This document shows, in pieces, positions 24,801 to 36,215 of a stretch of 64,000 bases of DNA. Source of the stretch: Lepidodermella squamata (Eukaryota; Gastrotricha); the NCBI GenBank assembly GCA_047495785.1, contig JBLDXI010000020.1, forward strand, positions 2,108,001 to 2,172,000. The letters run 5' to 3'. Within the stretch, counting starts at the first letter, position 1, and every line of letters starts with the position of its first letter. The notes under the pieces were generated by a model. It saw nothing but the letters and a program-made list of their open reading frames with translations. It searched no databases and was not told where the DNA came from. The translations under genes and the position numbers were made by a program.

Positions 24801-27800
24801 GCCCCTCGAGCTGATATCATTAAAAAGGACGTTCACGATGTTCGAATGAGCGAACTTCGCTATCATCAACAGCGTGTCGAAGCCCATTGCGCCGGCGCTA
24901 TAGAGCGCCTCGATAAAGTTGGCCACGATTTCGAGAGTCTACTCGTTCAACACGATCAGTGGATAAGCGACTACGAAACTCTCGTCGCGAAATTAACTGC
25001 GAAAATTGAAGAAGTTACAAAATCGGCGAAATTAACTGCCCTCCAAAAGCAGACGCAAAACGAACAGGAACGAACTATGGATTTGGTTCGGACGTCTTTA
25101 CGCGACATGCGGCGCCGTTTAGAAGACACAGCCAATGCGTTACGCATCGCAAATTCTGACTTGACTCGCAATTTTAAGCTCTTTTCTGAGGGTGGTAACT
25201 TCTCGCCGGAGGAAATTGTCGAATTTCGCGAGAAGCTCGACCAGGTCGGGAAGCAAATCGACGAAACTGAGGGTAATATTATGGGTGAGATGGAGGGCAT
25301 TGAAGCGAGACGGTTGAAGCAATGCGCCGCTGTTGTTTCGACCTTTGAGGAGCAATTCAAATACCCAATGCAAGACCTAGTTTTTCTGGAAAAGGTCTCG
25401 CAAATTTTTACAAATACGCAATGCAAAGTTAAGGCGGAGGCGAGTGAATCTAACTCAATCTCACTTCATCTGAGGCAGTTGGTCGAGCGGTTAGAGCGAC
25501 GCCTTGATGCGGTGATGAAGCCTAATTTGGATAAGGAGCAAATCGGCGCGAATGAGGTTAATATAAGCCTGACTGAACTCAGCGATCTTTGCCGGCAACG
25601 AGCGGCTTATCTGGACTGCCAATTGCCCCCGCCTGCTGTTAGCCAGGCCGCTGCGAATCAGCAGCAAGCAGCTGCGTTGGGCGTTGTCACCTCCTTAACG
25701 GCTTCTGTGACTAGTTTAGACCAACTAACCGCCCCGCAACCGATGTCGTCAGTTGCGCCGGTTAAGAAGGAAAAACGCAAGAGTCGAGCTGCGATTCCGC
25801 CCATCAAAACTTCAACGACTTTGACTACGGCTACTAACCCTGTACCCCCTACACCGGTGCCAGTTGCAGCCCCGGCGCCGGCCTATACTTCGAGAAATAA
25901 TAAGGAAGTCGAATCTTTTGCGACTATTCGAGCTTTATTGGCGTAAGTATTTTTATTTTTGAAAAAAATGATTTTATTATGAAAATGACGTGGCTCGTGA
26001 TTTTGTTACCTCCTACCCCAACTTCCCGAGATCATGTGCCACGTAATCAAATCGGATCGTGTTGGTAGCTTTTCACCTTTTCGCGGCAATCTGCCGCCTT
26101 CGCTCGATTTATTGAGCCGTCTTAAATTGCCTTTTAATTTGATTACTACACTCGGCACTTTTGGCTTTGCGTTGACATCCTCAGTCTCATCGCCTTGCTC
26201 CTGTATTATCGCTGATTGAACCATTTCAATGAGCTGATTTTGCCGATTGCTTGTCGCTAGGAGCGATTCCAGTCGCCCGATTCGGTCGGGTGAAATTTCG
26301 CTGCGACCCACGACGAAGCAACAGATCAGCAAAATAAACCTATTCATAATAGTAATCCTATAGGACAGTTGAAATTCGTGAAATATTTAAAAATAATTTA
26401 AGGGATTAGGACTGAGAATTTATATAGCTATAACTAAATCATGATCAAGAGCGGTATATTATATGGCGCTTACTCGAAAAAAAACAGAAAATTTTAATTA
26501 ATAGCTTGCATCGACGGCAAACTTGATGAGGAATCATGTGACTTCCTAAGCGATAAATAAATTGACCTAGGGCCAATTACCCTTGACTAGTGATCTAACA
26601 TCATTTGCGCCTGCGAATCGTCTAAGCTATCGGTAACCCAAGAAAATAGGCTGAATGAGACCATCGTTGTCTCAGATCGATAAAAGGTGTCCACTTAATA
26701 GACTAGATATCGACTAGACTCTGAGCCGCGTCGTAATATAATATCGATGATCGAAAATAAGACAAATCGGACTAAATCTGTCAAATCCGTTTGCATCAAG
26801 AGAGAGAGACGTCGGAAAAGGTGGATTTGCTAGGTAGGTAAGTTTAATTAAAAAAACAGTCCTACTTCTAGTGTGACCAAATAATTGTGTTTTTCGACGT
26901 CTTTTTGAAATTTGTGGGGTTTTCACAATAAGCAGTTGAAAAAAATAAAAAATAAAGTAATTATGGAATTCTGTAAAACTTTTTAATAGTTTTCGTCTGA
27001 CGCTAAGTTGTGAAATGTTGCACCGCAACCGGCGCATTTCGTTCCGCCAAACGATAGAAAAAATTCTGACCAGAGAAGAAGTCTTGGATCAAAGGGATTT
27101 TTAGCAGTAAAAAATTCGGTGAGAATGACGTGAAATATTGAGGAGAAAAATTTCGGTGAAAGTATTCTGTAAATTTTCGCATGATTAATTTACTTAGCCG
27201 AATTGTCTGATGTGAAAATACGAATACATTATTGCGAATTACGAATTTTGAAACGTCCATTCTTCGCCGTCCTAAAAACCGGAACATGGAGACGGTATAT
27301 GCAGACGATGAGACGATGCGAGGGGGAAAAATAATTAAAGTATCACTATTTCATTATTTCTAGGGTGAATAGGGGGAAATGTCAGGTCGTCTGCGACAAC
27401 TCGTCCGGCGACAACTTAGACATCGGACTACTCATCCGTCTCGGCATCGGCTAAAATGTCTGAGTTGACATTAAAAATTAATATTTAAATGAATATTTAA
27501 TTTCGGATGAGTTGTCTGATGTCTCAGTTGTCGCGGACGATTTTTCAGCGAAAATAAATATTTAAATAATTTTGGATGAGTTCAAATCGCCGTTGAATTC
27601 CTGAGCAATTCTTTGTTTTAGGTAAGAGTGAGATTCAGTTAATAGAATATTCAAGAATATGCCAAAACTTATTATCACTTTTATAACAAATACCACGCAG
27701 TTGGGCGGCTAATTGAATCACACGTCGCGTCCTCATATTATGTCACAAATTTGCTCCGAAATGTAATGCCTAATCAGACGTCTTTTTTTATCCCCCAAGA

Positions 27801-30800
27801 CGTCTGATTTTTTTGAACCCCCTCCCCCAAAATTTGTTACTATAGAATTGATTTTTTGTAAGTAAATTTTTTTCATTATGTTTCAGTGATGAAGAGCGAT
27901 CAAGACCTCTGCCTCCCATTGGAGCAGCCGCTGCTGCGCCAAAGGAGGACGACAAGAAAAAGAGCGAAGGTTCCAAAAGAGACAAATCACAGGACAAAGA
28001 CGATAAAAAAGGCGCAGAGCAACAGGCCGATGATATCCCCCTCGGCGGAACCGCTGGCGCCATGCGACGCGTCTCGGTCGCTAGTGGATCTAACAACAAA
28101 AACCGAAATCGCGGAAATTCAATGGTCGACGCGGAAGGCAAACCCATCAAAAAGCAACGTCCTTCATCTGGGTAAATTGAAAAATTCCTGAAATTTTGAA
28201 TGCCTTTTATTAATCGAATTATTGAAAAATATAATTAGCGATAAAAATAAGGCGCAAGTTGCGCCGATGGACTATAGACAGGACGGCCATGGCGATCCGG
28301 GCAAGAAAAAGTTCTTGCGCAGGTTCAGTGTTGTGCCGCTATTCACGGCCGTTTATCACCTTTATATAGCTTATTTTAATTTAATTTAATTTTTGTTCAC
28401 TTAGTAGTCACTAGTTGCCAATTATCATTTTCGGTCCTAAATTTTTCCATCAATTTTTAATTTTTTTTATAAATTTTGTACAGCTTATTGGGAAATACTC
28501 GCCAAGCTCGGCTTGAACTCGAAAAGCTGTACCGAACCTTTGGAGTTACAGAGGACTACCCGAATGAAGATTTCAATCTACTCGGCCGGTCGAGAATTAT
28601 GATAAGAGCTGCTCTGGAAGCTCTTCTCCAAGCTGGGGAGACTTTTTACCGGGCAAAAGGTAATTAATTTCGATTTTTTTCACGCGATGTTTCTCACTTT
28701 CGTGATTCACTATGTATGAAATAAAAGTCGAAGGTGAGTTGTCTGAAATTAGGTCACATTTAATTAGGTCTCATCTAGTGCAAGATTTATATTATATACC
28801 AACACAGTAATTTCCCTCTGAATTTTTCCGGTCAAAATCCTGTATAGCTATGTTTGCCTTTGAAATTCAATTTGCCTGCATCCACTGAAATCATTTGTGC
28901 ATGACATGTTCACAGAAGAGTCGTTGACTCACCGCCAAATCGGCCTGCAGCGAAGCATGGCTGCTGCAGCGGCAGCGGCGGCCGCCCGTCGCGCCACCCG
29001 TGAGTCGCATGATCACCATCAGCCGAGTCATCATCGTCCCCACCACCAAAAAGCGCAGAAAAAGCGCCGCATGCGAAAAGGTTTAGCCGTGTCGTTTTCT
29101 ATGCCGAATATTGTCGCTGAATGGGCGGCGAAAAATCATTATAATCACAATAATTATGTTGCGGAAAATAATCACGACAATCACATCGGCACATCGTTGA
29201 ATGCGTTTCACGCGGCCAAATTGCCGCACGTTGTTGCGTTTAATCGTCGCCTGCAAACTTTTGGTTCATCATCGTCTTCATCCTCAAAGCCTAATTTGAC
29301 TAAACCTAAGCCTGGTTTGCTTGCACAATCGCCGTTGTCCTCCAATGTTGTCGTCCTTATCATTTTTGTATTGGTCTTAGTAAAATTGTTGTCGTATTGC
29401 CGCTTTTGTCTAAGATTAATTGATCTTATTTTCCTGATTTTAATATTTTCTATGATTTTTCAGCTCTTCGAATTTCCGCGAAACCTGCTGTTTTGGAGAC
29501 TTTCGAAGACTACAGCGAGATGGTGGTTAAAAGGCTGACATCCTACTGGGACCAGACTCGTGAATATCACAACGATTGTGTTCAAGGTATATTAACAATT
29601 TTCCTATTTCCTTTCCTTTCCTTTCCTTTCCTTTCCTTTCGTAAAACTAATTGTCCATTTTTTACAGAATTCCGCCAGCAGCTGTTCAAGATCGAAGAAA
29701 TCGCTCAGAATTTGCCTGAAATGGTAATCGCCGAGCGCTATTCGCAGCGCATTGAAGCCGTCAGTAGAATCAAGGACGAATTTTTCCGAAGCGCCATGGA
29801 ACTGCAGGAAGAAAACGAGCGCAAAAAATCCGAGAATGAAAACCAGTTGCGACCCGGGTTGGGCCACCCGCAACAGGAGCCTCTCCTAACAGCCCTCTGC
29901 CATGTTGAGGAACAGCGGCATAAGGATTTTGTCAAGCGTTTGGAGCAGTTGCATTCTTCGGCTATGGACGCTCAAATTAAGGAATCGGCTCAGTTCTATT
30001 CAGATCTTCAACGGGATGCCTTTGAACTGCTTGTTTTCTACGACAGCATCATGACAGCCGCCGATATTGTTAAAGGAGGTTGGTCTACAATTTTTTTTAA
30101 ATTCGAAAACTTTCGAGGAATAATTGAAAAATTGAAAAATTTCAAAATTTCAAAATTTCAAAAAATTAAATTCCCTTGTCTTTGAAAAAATATGAAAATT
30201 GGGAAATTTAAAAAAATATTTAAAATTAAAAAAAATTGAATTTAATTTTTTGTGAAATTTTCTGGAAAATTGTTGAAATTTTTTTGAAATTTATCAAAAT
30301 TTTAAAATGAAATTGAAATATTTCAGAGGTTGTCCAGAGGAAATTGCCGACAATTGCGTTGATTCACCGCACCCAACAGCTGCTTGTCGCTGATTCTACG
30401 GCCTTCAACCAGGTCAAAGCTTCGTTGGACGTAGTCATCAACGCTAAGCCAGACACTGCCGGCGACAGTGCCGAGCTTAGCGGCCCGCGAAATTGGCCGC
30501 CTCTGACCACAAACGGCGATTTACTGCCCAACTTTTTAATGGCAAATCGCGCCCAATTGAAGGCCATTCTCGCGCCGCTTCACGTGAAAACCGACCACGC
30601 CACCCTTCCGCAGCATGCTGTTATTCGAGCTCGAGATGGCCTGGGTCAAAAGTACAAGGCCAGCGTCGAACAGGTTGTAGCCGACCTCGAGGCGTTGTAC
30701 GTCTACATGCAGGAGACGGAGACGAAATGGTTCGAAAAATGGCTGCGATCTGTTGAAAGCGTTCGCAAGCTTTATCAGGTCCAGGGTGTTCGAGCGGCAC

Positions 30801-30811
30801 CGGCAAAATAA
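21803..30811 (+). CDS. CCDC180: CCDC180, coiled-coil protein of cilia/flagella
   Basis: Fourteen exons join in phase: 21803-21862, 21920-22068, 22125-22326, 22378-22482, 22589-24564, 24623-24704, 24756-25942, 27887-28171, 28239-28322, 28484-28659, one from 28916 with uncertain end, 29464-29586, 29668-30078 and 30327-30811. The product is about 1830-1890 residues, versus about 1650 in human. The N-terminus (LPVQSGKVYKQLVDDQ) matches the family's opening block; the centre has YELRLQLHAPRADIIKKDVH, and the C-terminal part has the FEDYSEMVVKRLTSYWDQT and EALYVYMQETETKWFEKWL blocks. Most of the protein is coiled coil, interrupted by acidic Ser/Lys-rich low-complexity linkers (23880-24450 and exon 27887). 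An X-box lies upstream and AATAAA at 30884. Biochemical role is unknown in the family; expression in ciliated and sperm cells is established. Exon 11 has several possible phase-1 donors (after 29080 or 29263 among others). Confidence 0.9.
26006..26347 (-). CDS. Putative neuropeptide precursor with one C-terminal W(X6)W-amide peptide, nested antisense in CCDC180
   Basis: A single exon of 113 codons opens with a clear signal peptide (MNRFILLICCFVVG). An acidic propeptide is followed by basic sites (LRRLNK, LPRKGEK) and the protein ends exactly in SDLITWHMISGSWGRR. The ending is W-six residues-W-Gly-Arg-Arg, which after convertase and amidating-enzyme processing would give a W(X6)W-amide, the signature of myoinhibitory peptides / allatostatin B. 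Known MIP precursors usually carry many copies, so a single terminal copy is unusual. A TATATAA element lies on the same strand about 75 bases upstream (near 26420). It lies wholly inside the 1.9-kb CCDC180 intron 25943-27886, on the opposite strand. The motif is seen directly; the neuropeptide role is inferred. Confidence 0.6.
   Translation of the reverse strand: MNRFILLICCFVVGRSEISPDRIGRLESLLATSNRQNQLIEMVQSAIIQEQGDETEDVNAKPKVPSVVIKLKGNLRRLNKSSEGGRLPRKGEKLPTRSDLITWHMISGSWGRR
27402..27539. repeat. Imperfect foldback in the CCDC180 intron
   Basis: Arms 27402-27438 and 27504-27539 are inverted copies (CGTCCGGCGACAACT / AGTTGTCGCGGACG, and ACTCATCCG / CGGATGAGT) with a few mismatches and a 65-base AT-rich spacer. 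No target duplication was recognised. Confidence 0.5.
29605..29640 (+). repeat. (TTTCC)n microsatellite in a CCDC180 intron
   Basis: About six tandem TTTCC units lie just after the donor of exon 29464-29586 and before the acceptor at 29667; they lengthen the pyrimidine-rich intron. Confidence 0.85.
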
Positions 30812-31193
30812 CACAAATTTTATTGAGATTTATTCTTCTGTTTGCCAAACACTGATTTTATTTACAATTCGATTTTTTGTCACAATAAACTAGTTTTATT
30901 TTTGAAAGCAGAAATATTATTCGTTTTTTTAAACAGATAAATCAAGTGCGATGGTAGGGGGAAGTGAAAGCTGAAACTATCTCAATTATTCGATTTGAGC
31001 GGGTGTGAATATTTGCGCACGCAAAAACGGCATTTCCGCGCTGAAATTTCGCGATACATGAAATTTTGAGTTTTTACGCACTCAATTCAAGTGCTTGGAA
31101 ATTTGAATTTTCAGGGAGTTAAATGCCAACTTTAGGGCCCACGCTATCCTTTACCCAGAGATTCGTCCAGATTTAAAACCTCAGACATATTTA

Positions 31194-33536
31194 TTATAGC
31201 ATAGTAGTAATGCTGTCAACAAATCGGACCGACTTAGGAAGGGTGCTAAGCCTACGCCTTCCTATTCTGTTCGGCGGAGGCGGCGAGACGCCCTGCGCGA
31301 ATAGAACAGTCGGAGTCAACGCGCAGTTAGTCATCAAGCTGTTGATTGCTTCCTGCGGAATCTCAGCCGAAGCGCCTGTATTAATGACCAGGTTCAGATC
31401 CGCGACTGTCATCGCCCTCGGAACAGATGATTGCGACCTCGCTCGTTTTTTCTCCCAATGACGCAGCTTTGCGATATGGCAAGCGGCCGTTGTGTAGTAG
31501 CGGTGGAAGAAAATAGCTGAGCTCAGCGAGGCGTAGCTAAACGTCCAAATAACCACTGCTACCTCACGAAACGGCGGCCACGTGATTTGTTTATGAAAAT
31601 TTGTCATCAAAACCAATATAATTAAATGAAGAGGTATGCTGGAATACACGAAAATTCGACACGTTTTCAGGTCGCTCATAACAACTGAATTGATCCAGTA
31701 TCGACGCGTTTCAACCGCTAGCACGATGATAGCAATAAAAATAAAACAGTGCCAGAACGCGTCAGCTAGAAAAGCGACTGAATCAGGCCGTTTTAACATG
31801 ACAGTCGAAATTCCGATAAAGCAAGTCCGGGTTATTGACTGAAAATCATAGTAACCATCCGTCCATGTTTCGTTGATGACATCCACGAAAAGACCGCCGC
31901 GAATTTCGCGTTCGAAGTAGTCCCAAACCAGAATTATGACTGATATTAGAATAACAGGGATCGTGATAACAGCCACGAAGATATCGTTAGAATTCGGGCT
32001 CAAACTCGTGTCGAAAAAAGCTCGTCGAAATCGGAAAAATTTAGCGTAGAGAACCGAGTGTAGAACAGCGATTCCTAGATTGATCAGGACGAACCGGCTG
32101 TAGCACAAAATTTCAGCCGTCTCTTCCTCAAAATCGGCGGCGAACAGCTGTAGACACCCTCCACCGGCTAGTAGGACATTGGCGATCAGAATTAGGCAAC
32201 TTGTCGCTAATTTTCGACCCTTATCACAGGGTGTTTGATCGAAAATTAAGGCGACGGACAGCGCTAAATTGACTAGAATTATCAGACTAGCCCATGCGAC
32301 TAGGAAACTTTTTAGATCATCGCCTATTTGTACGATAGTCTGATTTAGGTGGAACTGATCAGCTGGCGGCCGGTCGAATGGCCAAACGACTTTATCGGTA
32401 TACTTCATTGTCCAATTTGAGTCGGTTTCCAGGTCAAATTTGTGCTCAAGAATTGCGACCTGCCGGAAAGTTCCATTACGATTCCATTGGCTTATCGTTT
32501 GAATCCTCGTCGATTTGCCGTCGTTCACGCTTGATTGAGCAGATAGAATAGCTTCAATCATAGCATCCCGGCATTTGAACCTTAAATTATAGTCAGGCCT
32601 AGTTTTATTCAGTCTTCTATTCAGCAGATCTTCGTTGAGATAGAAATTCCGATGAAGCCCAACTTCAGCCTCGCCAATTACGAAAAAGCTACTCAACTGG
32701 CGTAGTAAGATCGACCTCGAACACTCGGTTTCATTCAGTCCGAGAAAATCGATTATCTGTAATTCATTTGATACAAAAACGAACCTTGAACCTGTGAAAC
32801 CTTTCGAATAAGCTTGGCAAAGGAATGACTGCATAATTTCGCCCTCGAGAAATAGGAAGAAAATTCTTGAAGATGTGCCCAATTCTTCAATGATGTCCTC
32901 CTCTTCAAGTAGGCCGATCAGTGTCGCGTTAATATTCGATTGCATGGCTTCGAATTCAAGCCTGATTCCCGATTCAACATTTTCCTGGTTTTGATCGACT
33001 AATATCGCGATATTTTGCCATTTCCCGATTCGAATTACAAGCGCGAGTTGGGCCTCGACAAGATCCGGACTCGATTGTTGACAGTTCGAACCTGTGAAAA
33101 TTTGCATAGTAGGATTGATGAAAGGTAGAATGCCATCCCAGTCGATGCGGCAAGAACTCGGTTTATCGAAAACAGCGACAAATGCCGAAAAATTGTTGCC
33201 GCTGAGTTCTAGAATTGTTCTCAACATATCAGGCGAATGTTCATCACGGAAGACGGGTTCAATGCGGTAATTTGGCGATTGTGAGTTCAAGCTGTCTACA
33301 ACGAAATCCATAGATGTTCGGCACGCTGACGAATTTCCAGGCAAAGGTGTTATCGCCAAGATATTTAACCTAGTTTTTTCGACTGCTTTCACGCTTTGAG
33401 GCGCGACTCGCGGTGGCATAGCCGTTCGTCGCGCTTGAGTGATTATTTCTGCCGAATTTAAATAATTCGACAATAAGACGGCTGTGAGGCTCAGAGCAAG
33501 TGATATTTTTCGACGCTTCATAGCATTGAAGTGCAA
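31194..33536 (-). CDS. Intronless class C (GABA-B-like) G-protein-coupled receptor
   Basis: A single exon of 780 codons has a signal-peptide region (ALSLTAVLLSNYL, possibly from the second Met, MKRRK), an extracellular venus-flytrap ligand-binding domain (about residues 50-390, opening LNILAITPLPGNSSACRTSMDFVVDSLNS) and seven membrane helices from about residue 425. The third helix region contains AVLHSVLYAKFFRFRRAFF, in the position of the SxLxAKxxRxxxIF block of GABA-B receptors. The venus-flytrap lobe continues directly into the membrane part with no cysteine-rich linker, the GABA-B rather than glutamate-receptor arrangement. The ligand is unknown. It converges on CCDC180 and lies 25 kb from a related receptor at 60448-62895. 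AATAAA overlaps its stop codon. Confidence 0.85.
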   Translation of the reverse strand: MHFNAMKRRKISLALSLTAVLLSNYLNSAEIITQARRTAMPPRVAPQSVKAVEKTRLNILAITPLPGNSSACRTSMDFVVDSLNSQSPNYRIEPVFRDEHSPDMLRTILELSGNNFSAFVAVFDKPSSCRIDWDGILPFINPTMQIFTGSNCQQSSPDLVEAQLALVIRIGKWQNIAILVDQNQENVESGIRLEFEAMQSNINATLIGLLEEEDIIEELGTSSRIFFLFLEGEIMQSFLCQAYSKGFTGSRFVFVSNELQIIDFLGLNETECSRSILLRQLSSFFVIGEAEVGLHRNFYLNEDLLNRRLNKTRPDYNLRFKCRDAMIEAILSAQSSVNDGKSTRIQTISQWNRNGTFRQVAILEHKFDLETDSNWTMKYTDKVVWPFDRPPADQFHLNQTIVQIGDDLKSFLVAWASLIILVNLALSVALIFDQTPCDKGRKLATSCLILIANVLLAGGGCLQLFAADFEEETAEILCYSRFVLINLGIAVLHSVLYAKFFRFRRAFFDTSLSPNSNDIFVAVITIPVILISVIILVWDYFEREIRGGLFVDVINETWTDGYYDFQSITRTCFIGISTVMLKRPDSVAFLADAFWHCFIFIAIIVLAVETRRYWINSVVMSDLKTCRIFVYSSIPLHLIILVLMTNFHKQITWPPFREVAVVIWTFSYASLSSAIFFHRYYTTAACHIAKLRHWEKKRARSQSSVPRAMTVADLNLVINTGASAEIPQEAINSLMTNCALTPTVLFAQGVSPPPPNRIGRRRLSTLPKSVRFVDSITTML

Positions 33537-33756
33537 AATTTAACAACTGTATATTTGGTTTCGAAACTTGAAAAATTTGAGATCTTTTTACAACACAAAC
33601 AGGAAATCATGCCTTTCTATGGGCAAAAATCGATACGAAGCCCCCCGATGCTTTTACCGCTTTAAAAAAGCACTCTTCGATAATTAAAAGCGTCTCGAGT
33701 TTTTATTTTAGCCGACTAATATAAAGAGGTTATACACCCGCGTCTTGGCACGTAAA

Positions 33757-35653
33757 TTATTGACGGTGAGATGAGGTATTTGGCTTGAAGACCGGGGTCC
33801 GAGCTTTGCCCGACGACGATTGCGTTCGCCTAGCCCGAGGATCAATGTTTGACAGACTGGAACCGATGAAATTGTTCTCGCTATTCTTATTCTGACCATT
33901 AGCAACCGTAAACGACTGGTGCGGAGTTCGCCGCGGCGAATTTGACCCGATTCCAACCTGGCTTTGAATCATTTTCCGCTTGATTGCATCGTCACGCAAC
34001 GCAGTTGTACGAGTTGTGTGGAACTTGATGATCGGGGCTGATACACGGCGGCTTGGGGTTTTGGCGACTTCAACAGGCTTTTCAATCTTCGGCGCTTCGG
34101 GCTCTTCCGATTCCTCTTTGATCGGACTCAAGTCTAAAGCATTGACATCAGCAGTCTCTGGCTGATAAGGCTGCGGTTGAACGGGTTCAACCTGCTCATC
34201 AAAATCGATAAATTCAGTCGGCGGCGGATTTACGTTATCCGCGAGTTTCGGGCTCCACGGTGGTTCCTGCTCGTCGTCGATGGTCGTATCAAACGAGAAG
34301 TTGGGCGCGGTAACAATGGCATCTTCCTCCGGCGGACTAATTATGATAGTCGGGGAGAAAAGTTCGTTGCTGAACGAGCTGATTTCGCGACTCGAAGCAT
34401 CAGATTCTTCAGCCTCGACGCTGAACCTCATGCCATCTTCAGCATTAAAGATCGGGCCATCAACGACGCTTTCTTCGTCAGAACTGACCCGCGACGTAGT
34501 GTGACACGCATCGTTGACATTGCTGGAGATGGACAAGTTTTCCTGACTTTGCCGGTTCGATTCATTGTTCGAATCGGCTGGAGTCGTAAATTCAGAGCTT
34601 GAAACCGTGGAAGTTATGCCTAGCCCAGCTGGTACATTCTCCAGACACGCATGATTGGCATTGCTGGTTGCAGAAGAGATCGACAAATCTTCCTGGCTTT
34701 GCCTAATCGAATCGCGGTTTGAATTTGTTTGAGTTGTTGAATCGGAGCTTGAGACGGTGGAATTCTTGCCTAGCCTGGCTGAGACATTTTCGGCTTGATC
34801 ATAGTTCACAGCTTCGTCAAGCGTCATTGAATTCAAGACTGGGGCGACATGCTCGTCGAAAACGCACGCGAGACAGCACTCGACCGAAATATCAGCCGCC
34901 GATTTGCCATCCGATTTCGCGATTTGCTTCATCAAACTAAAAATAGATGGTAAAACCAGGGAATTTGAAGGTAAACAGAAATTACTATTTCTTCTGGTCA
35001 TGAATGATTCTGTCCACAGCTTCATTTAGTGCAGTTCGATCAATTTCCGAATCGGTGGAACTATTTTCGGTTGAAAGCTGGCAGAAAATTAGATTTTTGT
35101 CGAAAATCACGTCGACTAGGTTGGTTTCTTGCGAGATCGATGAGTCGCCATCATTTCCGACTTCAACCAATTGCGCGATATTGCTAGAGTTCATGTTAGC
35201 CGCGTCAATTGAACTACTCGACGGTGCAATTATTGAGACGTCATGGACCGATTTAGTAGCTTCCTCGTCGGAAATACTTGACTTTAGGCTATGCGTTGAA
35301 ATGGGCGTAGTAGCATCTTTGAGAGATTGGGTTGATTCCGAGTTCGAAAGGGTAGCCTGAGATTCCGACAGCTCTGGAACACTTGAAGCAGCGTCATTGT
35401 TGAGTTCTACGACAGGGGCCGCTTCGATAGTTCTGAATCGTTGGGCAACCCGTTTTAGGAACTCAACAAACCTCTCGTAAGTTCGCTCGCCGTAGTTATA
35501 GCCTAAATACAGGCCGACAACGCCGGACGTGGCGGGTATGACGTATAGATATGTCATGTTTGTAAAATGCAGTTTGTTGCCAAGACGCAAGGTGAAAGAA
35601 TGAAGAAATGCGAAAATCGGAAATTCTTCCAGCTTCATTTTTAAGGTGGACAT
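33757..35653 (-). CDS. Large disordered protein with an N-terminal membrane segment and internal duplication, unknown
   Basis: Two exons, 35653-34986 and 34936-33757, join in phase 2 across a 49-base GTAATT...TTTAG intron, giving about 615 residues. Near the N-terminus is a possible membrane helix (YLYVIPATSGVVGLYLGYNYG) followed by a basic amphipathic stretch (FVEFLKRVAQRF). The rest is Ser/Thr/Glu/Asn-rich and predicted disordered, with a Pro/Glu-rich centre and a basic C-terminal third (PSRRVSAPI, DPRARRTQ). A block of about 45 residues is repeated in tandem (ENVSARLGKNSTVSSS... and ENVPAGLGITSTVSSS..., each ending RQSQE[DN]LSISS). I recognise no family. It could be a membrane-anchored adaptor; that is a guess from composition. 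Confidence 0.7.
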
Positions 35654-36215
35654 TTTAAAAAAAAATTGTCAAAACGCACTGATTTGCAAAAAATGCGAGT
35701 TTTTATTGCACGTAGGTATTTTTTAATTGCTTCTCCTCTCAGATAAGTAATAATACAGGTAATTTTTTTTTTATAATAATAATAATGCGCGGAAACATAA
35801 AATTTTTTACTCACGAAATACATAAATAATTGATATGAGTACGAGTTTGAAATTAAATTTGTTAATTGCACAAATAATCGGTAATACAATAATAATTATT
35901 GCCCCGGTCAATATTGCTGCACTTGCGCGCGATGGCGCGGTAATATTTACAATGAGACCAAACGAAGTAAAAACTTTTTTTCAATTCAATTCAATCACAG
36001 TTAATGGACAAGGCGTGTTATTCATCGTTCGTTCGTTCGTTCGTTGTGCGCAATTTAATCTCAGTGATTTGATACAAAAAAAATTAACAAAAAAATCTCT
36101 AATAAAATTGAGCATTCGCATTCACCTTTTTTTTATCGTTAAATTGAGAGGGGAAAAATTGGTACAAATTATTGGAGAAAATGAGAATCGAGTTAAATTG
36201 CGTCAGTTATTTTTT
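35654..36215. repeat. Intergenic region with a (GTTC)n run
   Basis: No gene is supported between the two minus-strand genes. A GTTC tandem run lies at about 36024-36043. The open frame at 35835-36233 on the + strand has no domain and is read as chance. Confidence 0.5.

Noticed and set aside
27788-28150. Minus-strand open frame of 120 codons
   Set aside because: Antisense of a Lys/Asp-rich CCDC180 exon whose splice phases fit on both sides.
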